A DNA stretch of 64,000 nt, taken from Streptomyces sp. NBC_01717 (GTDB taxonomy: Bacteria; Actinomycetota; Actinomycetes; Streptomycetales; Streptomycetaceae). The DNA is taken from assembly GCF_036248255.1 (NCBI RefSeq), contig NZ_CP109178.1, positions 9,270,095-9,334,094 of the forward strand, read 5' to 3'. The notes under the pieces were generated by a model that made no database searches, was not told the origin of the DNA, and saw nothing but the letters and a program-made list of their open reading frames with translations. A program made the translations under genes and the position numbers. Position 1 is the stretch's first letter. Each line of letters starts with the position of its first letter. Below are positions 10,470 through 19,476 of this stretch, piece by piece.

Positions 10470-10649
10470 GCGGGACCAGGGCTTGGTCGGCGAGTTGCAT
10501 GACCGGCTGCGCGACTGGTCCGCGTGGCGGCCAGACGTGATCCGGAGCCGACCGCCGGCATCATCGACGTGCAGTCGGTGAAAGGGGCCGCGTCGGTGCC
10601 GGCCGCCACAAGGGGCTTCGACGGCGGGAAGAAGGTCAACGGCCGTTAA
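10470..10649 (+). pseudogene. IS5-family transposase fragment
   Basis: The end of this stretch reads GIIDVQSVKGAASVPAATRG then FDGGKKVNGR and a TAA stop at 10647. It matches the first catalytic Asp region (IDSQSVKGA, followed by YDAGKKINGRKR in intact homologues) of IS5-family transposases. Only this short part remains. From 10650 to 11027 nothing recognisable is present except the region that must hold the promoter of protease 3. Confidence 0.6.
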
Positions 10650-11027
10650 CTTGAGCCAGCAGCAGCGTGTCTCGCATGTGTGTGAAGCGCCCTGAAGGTC
10701 TGCCAGTTCGCTTGGTGGATGCGGCTATCTACCGCCATCCATCACGGATGAACTTGACCGAACTCATGGCTCGTCGCCGCACACGCGAAGCAACCAACTC
10801 CTGGCGCGACCCGACACCAACGAACGAAAGCCGATTCCAGGGACAGACAACGGGGAGAAAAGCGACCTCTCGGGCGTTGTTGAGCAGGGATTTCACCCAG
10901 GCTAGCCATCCAGGGGTGACACTAGTGAGACATGGCACAAGTTGGACAGCGTAAGCCTCTTGAGCACGGTTGAAGGGGGCCGGACGATCAAGCATCTTCC
11001 CCTCTTCACAGCGCTTGAGGAGTCCCG

Positions 11028-14000
11028 TTGCCCAAGGTTCATATTCCCAGGCCCAGACCGGTCGCGCTCGCCGTGATCGCCGCCCTGGCACTCGGGGTCA
11101 TACCTGCCACCGCCGCCGTATCGGCGGACCAGGCGACCCCGGGGCCGCCTGCAGACGCCGCACAACGGTCACCTGGCAACGGCAGCAAACACACCGTCAC
11201 CCTGATCACCGGTGACAAGGTCACACTCGGCACCGCCGCCGACGGAACGGCCGTCCGGTCCTTTGAAGGCGCGAACGGGACCACCACAGGTTTCCACCGC
11301 GCTGTCATCGACGGCTCGACGTATGTCTACCCCGACTCCGTCCTGCCTTACGTCAGCGCCGGAAAGCTCGACAAGCGGCTGTTCAACGTGACTCAACTGA
11401 TCGCCGACGGCTACGACGATGCGCACACCTTCCGGCTGCCGCTCATCGTGAAGTACACCGACGCCGCCGCCAAGTCCCGGACCCTGCCGAAGGTGACCGG
11501 TTCGACCGACGTCCGCCGGCTGGACAGCATCCAGGGCGCGGCCCTTGCGCAGAACCGGAAGCAGGCTTCGGCATTCTGGTCGGCGCTGACTGGCGGTTCC
11601 GCCGCGGGAGCCCGGTCGGCGACCCCGTCTTTCGCAGGCGGCATCGCCAAGGTCTGGCTCGACGGCAAGGTGGAGTCAGCCCTGGCCGACTCCACCGCCC
11701 AGATCGGTGCTCCGCAGGTGTGGTCGGAAGGCGACACCGGCAAGGGCGTCAAGGTCGCGGTGCTCGACACCGGTATCGACGCCGAACACCCCGACCTCGC
11801 CGGACAGGTCGATTCCAGCGCCAGCTTCGTCCCGAACGAGGATGTCGCCGACTACCAGGGACACGGCACCCACGTCGCCTCGACGATCGCGGGCACCGGC
11901 AGCGCCTCCGACGGGAAGGAGAAGGGCGTCGCCCCCGGCGCCCGGCTGGAGATCGGCAAGGTCCTCAACTCAGAGGGCTCGGGACAGGATTCCTGGATCA
12001 TCGCGGGCATGGAATGGGCCGCCCGCGACGCCCAGGCCAAGATCATCAGCATGAGCCTGGGCGGCGGCGGCGACCACACCGACCCCATGAGCCAGGCTGT
12101 CGACCGCCTCAGCCGCGAGACCGGCGCGCTGTTCGTCATCGCGGCGGGCAACGGCGGCCCGCACTCCATCGGAAGCCCTGGAGCCGCGGACGCGGCCCTG
12201 ACCGTGGGTGCCGTGGACTCTGCGGACCAGCTCGCCGACTTCTCCAGCACGGGCCCACGTGGGGGCGATGCCGGGCTGAAGCCAGAGATCACGGCACCCG
12301 GCGTCGACATCCTGGCGGCCCGCTCCCACTACAACCGGGGCTCGGGCTACTACACCACGATGAGCGGCACCTCGATGGCGACGCCGCATGTCGCCGGCGC
12401 CGCTGCGCTGCTCGCCGCCGCCCACCCGGACTGGACCGGCCCTCAGCTGAAGGAGGCGCTGGTCAGCAGCGCCAAGGCCACCCCGTCGTACACGCCCTAC
12501 CAGGCGGGCGGAGGACGGCTCGACGCCCTGGCAGCGGTGCACGCCTCGGTCTTCGCGACCGTCAGTGCCTATTCCGGCTTCCACCCATGGCCCCACGAGC
12601 CGGGAGAGACCGACGTCCAGAAGGTGACGTACACCAACGTCGGCGACGCCCCAGTCAACCTCGGCCTGGCGATCAACGGCAGCCTCCCGGCGGGGCTGTT
12701 CACCCTCTCCGAGGACCACATCACTATTCCCGCGCACGGCACCACCTCGGTCACCCTGACCGCGACGCTGGACCGGCTGCCGCCCGATCAGACGGTCAGC
12801 GGTATGGTCAGCGCTACCGACAGCGTCGGCACGGTCCGGGCCCGGACCCTGATCGGTGCCGCGAACGAAGGCCAGCGCCAGATCCTGAAGATCATCGCGA
12901 AGGACCGATCCGGCAAACCGCTCTCTGGCAGGGTCCTTCTCGCCGCAGAGCACGCCTTTACGATGATGGAGCTCGATGCGTCCGGCACCGGTACCGCACG
13001 GGTGCCCGTCGGCACCTACAGCGGCTGGCTCTCCGCCGACGTCCAGGGCACCAACGGCCCCCACTCGCGGGGTATGGCCCTGCTCGCCTTCAACGACGTC
13101 AAGTTGGATCAGGACCGCACCGTCACCCTGGACGGCCGGAAGGCCCGTCAAATCCTGGCGAACGTGCCGCAGCAGACGACCCCTGTCGCGCCGCGGCTGG
13201 ACGTCCGCCGGTCGTTCAGCGACAGCGCGGTCGAGTCCTCCATGCTGCCCGACCCCTCCTATGACAGCATCTGGGCTCTGCCGACCGGCAAGAAGGTCAG
13301 CACGGGCGAGTTCGAGGTCGGTGCCCGCTTCCGCCTCGAGCAGCCGGCGCTGACCCTGGGCACGAAGTCGAAGACCTACCGCGACCCGCTGGTCAAGCGC
13401 GCCGCCAAGCCGCTGCCTGTCGGCACCCGCACGCTGACGGCCGTCGATGCCGGAACGGGTACGGCCGAGGAGCTGGCCAGGCACAACGTACGCGGCAAGG
13501 CCGTGGTGGTGCGCGGCAGCGACCCGGCCGGAATCCAGGCGCAGGCGGAGGCCGCCGCCGCGGCGGGCGCCCGCATGCTCGTGGTCGCCAACGACGGCAT
13601 CGGCCGGCTGCAGCCCTGGGACGAGAATCCCTGGAGCCCGGAGAGCCCGGCACCGCTGACGGTGGCGACGCTCAACGCCGACCAGGGCGGCGACCTGATC
13701 AAGGCGCTGCAGCGGGGCCCGGTCCCGCTCAAGGTCACCTCGCACCCCAGCACCGACTACCTCTACGACGTGGTGCACCACTGGTCCGGCGCGGTCCCGG
13801 CGGACCCGACCTGGCGCGTGAAGCAGCGTGACCTGGGCCGGGTGGACGTCTCGTTCCGCAACTACCGGCCGGGTAAGGCGCTGGAATTCCGCACCGACAT
13901 CTGGCGCGGCTGGGCCGTCTCGAACCAGGTCACCGCGCCCGCCCAGGGCGACCGCACCGACTGGGTCACCCCCGACGCCGCCTGGCTGGATGACGCCTTC

Positions 14001-14738
14001 ATCGCAGGCGAGACCGGGCAGCACTCAATCGACGTCCTCCACTACTCAGCGCGGAAGACCGCCAAGGTCAAGTGGTTCGGGCCGATCCAGCGACCCCGCA
14101 TGGGCCCGATGGGCTATCAGCCGGTGCGGTACCTCGACGGGGTCTACATTCCCGCACCCGGCTGGGGTGATTCCGGTGCCGGCCACGTCGGCGAGGCCCG
14201 CGCCAACTTCATGGTCAAGGACTGGATGTCCCTCTACCAAGGTGACCAGCAGCTCGACTGGGGCAACTCCGAGTACCTGCCGATCACCGGGCTCGCCCCC
14301 GAGCCGCTGCCCTACCGCCTGGTCGTCGACAACGACCGGGCGACCTGGACCAACCCGTACTCGACGCACACGCTGACCGAGTGGAACTTCACATCCGCCG
14401 TCACCGGTAGCGAGTCAGCCGCGCCGCTGCCCCTGATCCAGCTCGACTACGGAGTGGACACCGACAAGGCAGGCCGGGCGGACCGGCGCGCCAAGCTGAC
14501 GGTGACCGCCTCCCACCTGCCCGGCACCACCACCGCCATCGGGAAGCCCTCGCTCGAGGTCTCCTACGACGACGGCAAGACCTGGCAGCGGGCCGACCTG
14601 AGCCGCAGTGGAACCGGGTGGCGGACAGGCCTCCACGCGCCGAAGTCCGTCGGCTTCGCCACACTCCGGGTCACCGCCCGGGACCGCGCCGGCAACACCG
14701 TCTCCCAGACGATCACCCGGGCCTTCGGCCTGCGCTGA
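11028..14738 (+). CDS. Secreted subtilisin-like serine protease (S8), paralogue 3
   Basis: Exported S8 endopeptidase of 1236 residues. The start is TTG 11028, preceded by GAGGAG about 5 bp upstream. The signal peptide is about residues 1-30 and the propeptide motif is VTLITGDKVTL. Catalytic Asp247 (VLDTGID), His279 (GHGTHVAS) and Ser449 (SGTSMATPH) are present. The oxyanion region is GNGGP around Asn375 instead of GNSGP as in the two sisters. The PA-like segment begins near residue 814. Overall layout and C-terminal sequence (SHPxxxYLYD, DDGKTW, ending RAFGLR) resemble paralogue 1 closely (RAFGLK). Likely role is extracellular proteolysis; a distinct specificity from paralogue 1 is possible but not shown. 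Confidence 0.93.
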   Translation: MPKVHIPRPRPVALAVIAALALGVIPATAAVSADQATPGPPADAAQRSPGNGSKHTVTLITGDKVTLGTAADGTAVRSFEGANGTTTGFHRAVIDGSTYVYPDSVLPYVSAGKLDKRLFNVTQLIADGYDDAHTFRLPLIVKYTDAAAKSRTLPKVTGSTDVRRLDSIQGAALAQNRKQASAFWSALTGGSAAGARSATPSFAGGIAKVWLDGKVESALADSTAQIGAPQVWSEGDTGKGVKVAVLDTGIDAEHPDLAGQVDSSASFVPNEDVADYQGHGTHVASTIAGTGSASDGKEKGVAPGARLEIGKVLNSEGSGQDSWIIAGMEWAARDAQAKIISMSLGGGGDHTDPMSQAVDRLSRETGALFVIAAGNGGPHSIGSPGAADAALTVGAVDSADQLADFSSTGPRGGDAGLKPEITAPGVDILAARSHYNRGSGYYTTMSGTSMATPHVAGAAALLAAAHPDWTGPQLKEALVSSAKATPSYTPYQAGGGRLDALAAVHASVFATVSAYSGFHPWPHEPGETDVQKVTYTNVGDAPVNLGLAINGSLPAGLFTLSEDHITIPAHGTTSVTLTATLDRLPPDQTVSGMVSATDSVGTVRARTLIGAANEGQRQILKIIAKDRSGKPLSGRVLLAAEHAFTMMELDASGTGTARVPVGTYSGWLSADVQGTNGPHSRGMALLAFNDVKLDQDRTVTLDGRKARQILANVPQQTTPVAPRLDVRRSFSDSAVESSMLPDPSYDSIWALPTGKKVSTGEFEVGARFRLEQPALTLGTKSKTYRDPLVKRAAKPLPVGTRTLTAVDAGTGTAEELARHNVRGKAVVVRGSDPAGIQAQAEAAAAAGARMLVVANDGIGRLQPWDENPWSPESPAPLTVATLNADQGGDLIKALQRGPVPLKVTSHPSTDYLYDVVHHWSGAVPADPTWRVKQRDLGRVDVSFRNYRPGKALEFRTDIWRGWAVSNQVTAPAQGDRTDWVTPDAAWLDDAFIAGETGQHSIDVLHYSARKTAKVKWFGPIQRPRMGPMGYQPVRYLDGVYIPAPGWGDSGAGHVGEARANFMVKDWMSLYQGDQQLDWGNSEYLPITGLAPEPLPYRLVVDNDRATWTNPYSTHTLTEWNFTSAVTGSESAAPLPLIQLDYGVDTDKAGRADRRAKLTVTASHLPGTTTAIGKPSLEVSYDDGKTWQRADLSRSGTGWRTGLHAPKSVGFATLRVTARDRAGNTVSQTITRAFGLR

Positions 14739-14756
14739 CGTCACGCTACACAGCAA

Positions 14757-14796
14757 GCGAATGGGCGGGCCGCAGCCGGCGACCCCGCCCATTCGC
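14757..14796 (+). terminator. Perfect 13-bp stem terminator after protease 3
   Basis: GCGAATGGGCGGG (14757-14769) pairs perfectly with 14784-14796. It starts 19 bp after the protease stop codon. Confidence 0.85.
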
Positions 14797-15027
14797 CGCA
14801 GGAGCGGAGACCAGCAAACACGCGGTGCACCGGCCGCTGAACCACCTCTTTCTTCCTGCCGCACAACGGAGCGATGGCGAACACTACGGCGATAGGGTCG
14901 CGCAATGTCCGCACCTGGGTACCTGGTGGCGATCTGGTCCTGGCTGCTTACCTCTGGCGTCAGGGGCTATCCACAGTGTGAACGCCACAGGCCGCCGCAA
15001 CTTGGGTGCTCCCACGAGCATCTACTA

Positions 15028-15707
15028 GCAGACGGCGAGACCGAGATGATCCGTCAGCTCAAGATTGCCCATGACCAGGCCGTCGAACAGCGCACGACCG
15101 CGATGGTCACGATCAAAGCGATGCTCATCCACGCCCCCGACGCCATGCGCTACGAGACCGCCGGAAAACACAGATCACCCTGGCCCGGCACCTGGCCGGC
15201 CTGCGTCCCCGCCGCCTGGAAGAACCCGATGACGCACTGCGCCACGTCCTACGAACGCTCGCCAAGCGGTGGCAGTACCTCGACACCGAGGCCAAAGAGC
15301 TGACGAAGCTGATCGCTGATCTGGTACGCCGAGCCGCGCCGCAACTGCTCGAGCCATTCGGCATCGGTGTGGACGCCGCCGCGGAGATCCTCGTCGTGGC
15401 CGGCGACAACCCCGAACGCATCAAGTCCGAAGCCGCGCTCGCCAAACTCGCGGGCATCGCACCCGTGCCCACCGGCTCCGGGATGACCAGCGGCACACAC
15501 CGCATCAACCACGGCGGTCATCGCCAGCTCAACGCCGCGGTCTACCGCACCGTCATCGTCCGCATGCGATTCCACCAGCCCACGATCGACTACGTCGCCC
15601 GCCGCACCGCTGAGGGCAAAACAAAACGGGAAATCATCCGCTGCCTCAAGCGCTACGTCATCCGCGAGGTCTACCACCTCATCCGACCCGCCCCCGCAAC
15701 GAGTTGA
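15028..15707 (+). pseudogene. IS110-family transposase, 5'-truncated and frameshifted
   Basis: The first part reads MIRQLKIAHDQAVEQRTTAM and continues to DAMRYETAGK. After a frame change near 15165 it continues as QITLARHLAGLRPRRL and runs to the C-terminal transposase_20 region (LAKLAGIAPVPTGSGMTSG, HRINHGGHRQLNAA). The stop is at 15705. The N-terminal RuvC-like DEDD domain is missing. About 160 bp upstream of it no gene is seen. Confidence 0.75.
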
Positions 15708-15720
15708 CAACTATAGGAGC

Positions 15721-15936
15721 GTCAACGCGATGGCCGAAGCCCTCAACGGTTCCTTCAAGGCCGAGCTGATCGAGCATCAGGGCCCCTGGCGGGACGCTGA
15801 CCAGGTCGAACGTGCCGTCGTCCAATGGGTCGGCTGGTACAACACCGAGCGCCTGCACTCCGCCCTCGGCTACCTCCCACCCGAGGAATTCGAGGCCCAG
15901 CACAACCGATCACAGGCAGCCCCAAGCGCCGCCTGA
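15721..15936 (+). pseudogene. IS3-family OrfB C-terminal fragment
   Basis: The frame reads NAMAEALNGSFKAELIEH and then WVGWYNTERLHSALGYLPPE. This is the end of the integrase core of IS3-family transposases, with the last catalytic Glu region and the classic YNxxRxHxALGYxxP motif. Only about 70 residues remain. It abuts the IS110 remnant, so the junction is between two mobile elements. Confidence 0.8.
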
Positions 15937-16103
15937 AACCCGAGAAACCGGCCGCTACGAAACTCGGGGCAGCTCAGTACGTCGTGATGCGCATCTCGCT
16001 AGTGCTGTGACCGCATACGTTTACCGGGCTGGTGATCCCTGCCCCCGGGAGCCGTGCTTCTAGAGTGAGGCGTCACAGCTCGGCAGCGGGGTGGGGAGGA
16101 CGT

Positions 16104-16538
16104 ATGGCGGAGGCCGAGGTTCCTGGGTCAGAGTCGGGTTGGGAACGCGCGCCGGAGTACCAGGGCGGGAAACGAAACCCGGCATTCCAGGCCAGCATGT
16201 GGGAATACGCGGCGAGCTCCTTTCGACTGGTTGCCGGTCTGTCGCCGTCCCTGGACGTCCTGGCTGCGCGGCTGCGATTGAACATCGAGCGTGGCTGGGA
16301 GGACCTGGGCCCAGTGGATGCGGCGATGTTCAGGATCCAGAAAATCGACTTCGCGCTCAGCCGGGTGGAGGGCAACCCCTGCCCCGATGTCTTCGTCTGG
16401 GTCAGCCGCGCTCAGTCTGATGTCGAGGCGGCCCTCGATATCCTGCTCGGCGCTCTCGGCATCGGCAGGGAAGCCATTACCTTCCGTAACAATGGCGAGA
16501 GCGGATTCGTTGACCTGCGGAACGATCCCCAGGCCTGA
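16104..16538 (+). CDS. Hypothetical protein (144 aa)
   Basis: Not recognised. ATG 16104 has a good ribosome site (GGAGG at 16096-16100), which makes it preferable to the upstream in-frame ATG 16032. The product is acidic to neutral, soluble and begins MAEAEVPGSESGWERAPEYQ. It is predicted to mix helices and strands, with no signal peptide or membrane segment. It is one of the few intact genes in this decayed stretch and sits between an IS3 and an IS630 remnant. Function unknown. Confidence 0.6.
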   Translation: MAEAEVPGSESGWERAPEYQGGKRNPAFQASMWEYAASSFRLVAGLSPSLDVLAARLRLNIERGWEDLGPVDAAMFRIQKIDFALSRVEGNPCPDVFVWVSRAQSDVEAALDILLGALGIGREAITFRNNGESGFVDLRNDPQA

Positions 16539-16547
16539 CGCCTGAAG

Positions 16548-16855
16548 TCACGCTGCTTCGCAGATGGGGCGTCCGCCCCATCTGATGCCTTTCTCGCTGC
16601 GGATGCGAGCACGCTCCTTCCGCTGGGCGGCGAGGACCTCTGGATGGCGTGCGTTCTTGTTGCGCCAGCGCAAGTAGGCGTGCAGGGCACGGGTCTGGCC
16701 GGTGTGGTTCCGTGGTTGGAGTTGGCGACGGTGAACTGCCGCAGCGGCCCGAAGTGGGCCTCGATCGGGTTGGCCCAGGACGCGTAGGTCGGGGTGAAGC
16801 ACAGTTCGACCCGGTTCTTCTTCGCCCAGCACCGGATCGTCTGGCCCACACTTTG
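16548..16855 (-). pseudogene. IS630-family transposase C-terminal fragment
   Basis: On the minus strand the sequence reads RCWAKKNRVELCFTPTYASW and NPIEAHFGPLRQFTVANSNH. After a frame change near 16700 it continues RALHAYLRWRNKNARHPEVL and ends GIRWGGRPICEAA at 16548. This is the DDE end domain of IS630-type transposases. Its cut edge lies exactly where the ltrA fragment on the other strand begins, suggesting the element inserted into ltrA. Confidence 0.75.
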
Positions 16856-16857
16856 TG

Positions 16858-17296
16858 TAGTGGCGGCGGGCGGCCTGCGCATGGTCTTTGCCATGTGGTG
16901 GCTGTACTTCGCCCGGCCCGCCCACACCCTGCTGGCAGGCACCGGGCCCCCCGACAGGGGGTTTCTGCGGGCCTACGGCCACTACCTGATCTTCGCGTCG
17001 GCTGCCGCCGTGGGGGCCGGCCTGGCGGTGATTGCCGACCAGGTCACTCACCGCATCGACGTCTTCCCGCAGGCAGCCGGTGCCATGGTCGCCGTCCCGG
17101 CGGCCGTCTTCCTGGTCACCGTGTGGGCGCTGCACCTGCGGTCCCGAGCATCGTCGAGTCGGCGCTCTTCCCCCTCGCTGCCGTCCTCGTCCTTCTGACT
17201 GTCTTCTTCTCGGCCACGGCTCTCGCCACGCGAGTCCTGCTGGTGGTTCTGGCCGTTGTCACGACGATCAGCGGCCGTCGGAGTCAGGAGGGCTGA
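16858..17296 (+). pseudogene. ltrA: LtrA-family membrane protein, 5'-truncated and frameshifted
   Basis: The frame reads VVAAGGLRMVFAMWWLYFAR, the signature of the low-temperature-requirement protein A family (MWWLYF). Hydrophobic segments follow (YLIFASAAAVGAGLAVIADQ, then AVFLVTVWALHLR). Near 17145 the frame changes and a last hydrophobic stretch (LFPLAAVLVLLTVFFSATAL) leads to TGA 17294. The N-terminal half is absent, cut at the IS630 remnant. LtrA proteins are multi-pass membrane proteins of poorly known function. Confidence 0.65.
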
Positions 17297-17308
17297 CGGC
17301 CGGTCGCT

Positions 17309-17750
17309 TCATCGCCGGTCCTCCCTGGTCTCGATCGGCACCCCAGCCCGCACGGCCAGGGTGACCGGGGTGCGTTCGGCGACGTCCAGAGCCGGGCACG
17401 CTGCGGGTCGTCCAGCTCCCCGGTCGGGGCTATCCGTCGGATAATCCGGTCGACGACGGGGCTCTCCATGGCCGCCGGAGCCCTCTCGTAGGCCAGGCGC
17501 ACTCGGAGGCCGCTGAGCGGCCAGCCTTTACGGGGCGCGTATGTCCGCAGGGTGATGGCGGTGCACGAGCCGAGGGCGGACAGGAGCAGGCCAAAGTGCG
17601 TTGGGCCGGTGTCCGCGCCGCTGAGGACCTCGGGCTCGTCCGCGATCAGTGTGTGGTGGTCGGTCCGGATCTCGATTCCGGTAGTCCTGGTCGGTGGCGC
17701 GGTCGACGGCGACGGCTACCCGTCGCAGAGCGGTGGTTTCGGTGGCTGAC
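17309..17750 (-). pseudogene. OsmC-family protein, multiply frameshifted
   Basis: On the minus strand, three frames together give an OsmC-like protein: RRVAVAVDRATDQDYRN, then (from about 17670) TGIEIRTDHHTLIADEPEVL with GLLLSALGSCTAITLRTYAP, then (from about 17390) DVAERTPVTLAVRAGVPIE to a TGA at 17309. The LGSCTAITLR segment carries the family's redox Cys. OsmC proteins reduce organic peroxides or bind small molecules. At least two frameshifts make it non-functional. It lies downstream of cydC on the same strand, but no coupling is apparent. Confidence 0.65.
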
Positions 17751-17810
17751 CCTGTTCTTGCGGGTGGTGTACCGGTTGCGGTGCGTCGTGAATGGGGGCT
17801 GTGCGTCTCC

Positions 17811-19475
17811 CTAGCTCTGGGCGCTCAGCGGTTGCCGGGAGTTTGGCTGCAGCCGCAACGTGTGGGTGGCGGTGAAAGGAATCAGTTCGTGGTGCCGGTC
17901 CGGTAGGGCGATTACCAGGGCGCTGTCCGGCAGGGCGCGGCGGACACACGTGAGCATCCGCACCGCCGTGCGCTCGTCGAGGCCGGTCGTTGGTTCGTCG
18001 AGCAGTAGGACCGCCGGTGCCCGCAGCACTGCCCTGGCGATCACCAGGCGGCGTCGCTGGCCCTGCGACAGCGCGCTGCCCAGCGGGCCCGTCGGGGTGT
18101 GGAGGGGGAGCTGTTGCAGGGCGGCGGCCGCGAGCGCGGCCCGGAGTGTGTCGTTGTCCGCGCCGGGGGCGGCCTGCCGGAGGTTCTCGGCGACGGTCGC
18201 GTCGGCGATCCAGTCTTCCGCCTCGACAAGGGTGAGCGTATCTGCGATCACACTGGCGGGCAGGGAGTCGACGGGCGCGCCGGCGAGCAGCACCGATCCG
18301 GGAGCTGCGGGGGCGATCCGTCCGGCGAGAGTCTCCAGCAGGGTGCTCTTCCCGCTGCCGTTGGGCCCGGTGACGACGATGACGTCACGGTGTCCGATCA
18401 CCGCCGACCAGCTGGTGCGGTCGTCGGCGAGACCCACGGGAACCCGGCGGGCTACCAGGGTTCGTGTCGGCCCTGCGGCTGTCGTCGGGAGCGCGGGGCG
18501 TTGGCCAGTCGGGAACGCGCGGTTTACCAGGTCCCCCAGTCGCAGCGTGGCATCGGCGGCCAGGCCGTTGTCGCGGAGCACTTGGGGAAGGGTCTCCATC
18601 AGTTCGTACGCGGCCGCCACCAGTAGCACCTCGCCGATGGCGTCGGCGGCGGGCTGGGTGAACACGGGACCGGACAGCGCCAGGAGCAGAACCGCTGCCT
18701 GGCCCGCTATGGCCAGCAGCCGCAGCAGCAGCCGGGCCCGGCGCATCACCACGGCGACCGCTGCCTCCGCACGCCGGGACTGGTCAACCGATCGCGTGAC
18801 CTGGTCGCGTACCACGTCGACCGCGCCCAGGCAGCGCAGTTCGGGGAGCGCGGAGCGCGCGCTGAGCAGCGCGGTGCGGGCGGTGGCGCGGGCGGCGGCG
18901 GCTGCCCGCTGGTGCTCGCGGGTTCGCCGGTCGGCGGCCACTGCCGTGGCCGCCGAGACCGCGAGCAGCACCAGTTCGGCGGTGCCCGCCAGAGGACTGG
19001 CCACCAGCAGCAGAGCGACGACGACGGTGGCCGTCAGGCCGATCCCGGCCAGCGGCGGAACAACCTGGGCGGGTATCCCGCCCACCGCTTCCACGTCGCC
19101 GGTGAGCTGGGCCATCAGGTTGCCGTCGCGTCCGTTCCGCAGTTCGCGCGCTGGCACGGTAGTCGCGGCGTGGACCAGCCGGGAGCGAAGCGAGACAGTC
19201 GCGCCCAGCAGGGCTCCATGGCTGACCAGGCGTTCCGCGTACCGCAGACCGGTGCGGCTCAGAGCAAGAGCGCGGACGGCACCCGAGGGGTACATCCACG
19301 ACCAGGTGGTGTTCGCCTGTGCGGTAACCACCGCGCAGGCGGTCAGGAACCAGCCGGACACACCCAGCAGACCGGCGGCGCACAGTTCGGCCGTCCCGGC
19401 GAGCGCGACCGCGCGCAGCAGGTCGCGTCGTGTGCGGCGGTCTGCCGCCGTCCACAGCAGTTTGAATGCGTTCAC
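17811..19475 (-). CDS. cydC: CydC-type ABC exporter subunit
   Basis: Half-transporter of the heterodimeric CydDC ABC exporter, which moves thiols (glutathione or cysteine in E. coli) and is needed to assemble cytochrome bd. It has 554 residues. The N-terminal half holds about six membrane segments (LCAAGLLGVSGWFLTACAVV and others). The C-terminal nucleotide-binding domain has Walker A GPNGSGKST, signature LSQGQRRRLVIARAV and Walker B VLLLDEPTTGLD, then LPDRHHEL as switch His region. The GTG start at 19475 overlaps the cydD stop (GTGA), showing translational coupling. It is the last gene of the cyd operon. Pairing with CydD follows from adjacency. Confidence 0.92.
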   Translation of the reverse strand: MNAFKLLWTAADRRTRRDLLRAVALAGTAELCAAGLLGVSGWFLTACAVVTAQANTTWSWMYPSGAVRALALSRTGLRYAERLVSHGALLGATVSLRSRLVHAATTVPARELRNGRDGNLMAQLTGDVEAVGGIPAQVVPPLAGIGLTATVVVALLLVASPLAGTAELVLLAVSAATAVAADRRTREHQRAAAAARATARTALLSARSALPELRCLGAVDVVRDQVTRSVDQSRRAEAAVAVVMRRARLLLRLLAIAGQAAVLLLALSGPVFTQPAADAIGEVLLVAAAYELMETLPQVLRDNGLAADATLRLGDLVNRAFPTGQRPALPTTAAGPTRTLVARRVPVGLADDRTSWSAVIGHRDVIVVTGPNGSGKSTLLETLAGRIAPAAPGSVLLAGAPVDSLPASVIADTLTLVEAEDWIADATVAENLRQAAPGADNDTLRAALAAAALQQLPLHTPTGPLGSALSQGQRRRLVIARAVLRAPAVLLLDEPTTGLDERTAVRMLTCVRRALPDSALVIALPDRHHELIPFTATHTLRLQPNSRQPLSAQS

Positions 19476-19476
19476 A
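19461..19476. promoter_or_regulatory. Rex-operator-like palindrome inside the cydD/cydC overlap
   Basis: On the minus strand the sequence is TGTGAACGCATTCAAA. It matches 14 of 16 positions of the Streptomyces Rex operator (TGTGAACGCGTTCACA), recalled from published work on redox control of cydABCD. It also encodes the cydC start (GTG AAC GCA TTC AAA), so the match could be chance. No comparable site was seen upstream of cydA. Confidence 0.35.

Noticed and set aside
4327..10952. Shared 11-mer TTGGACAGCGT at 4327 and 10942, upstream of the hydrolase pseudogene and of protease 3
   Set aside because: Only 11 bp agree, the distances to the start codons differ and no second promoter element could be aligned; chance is sufficient.
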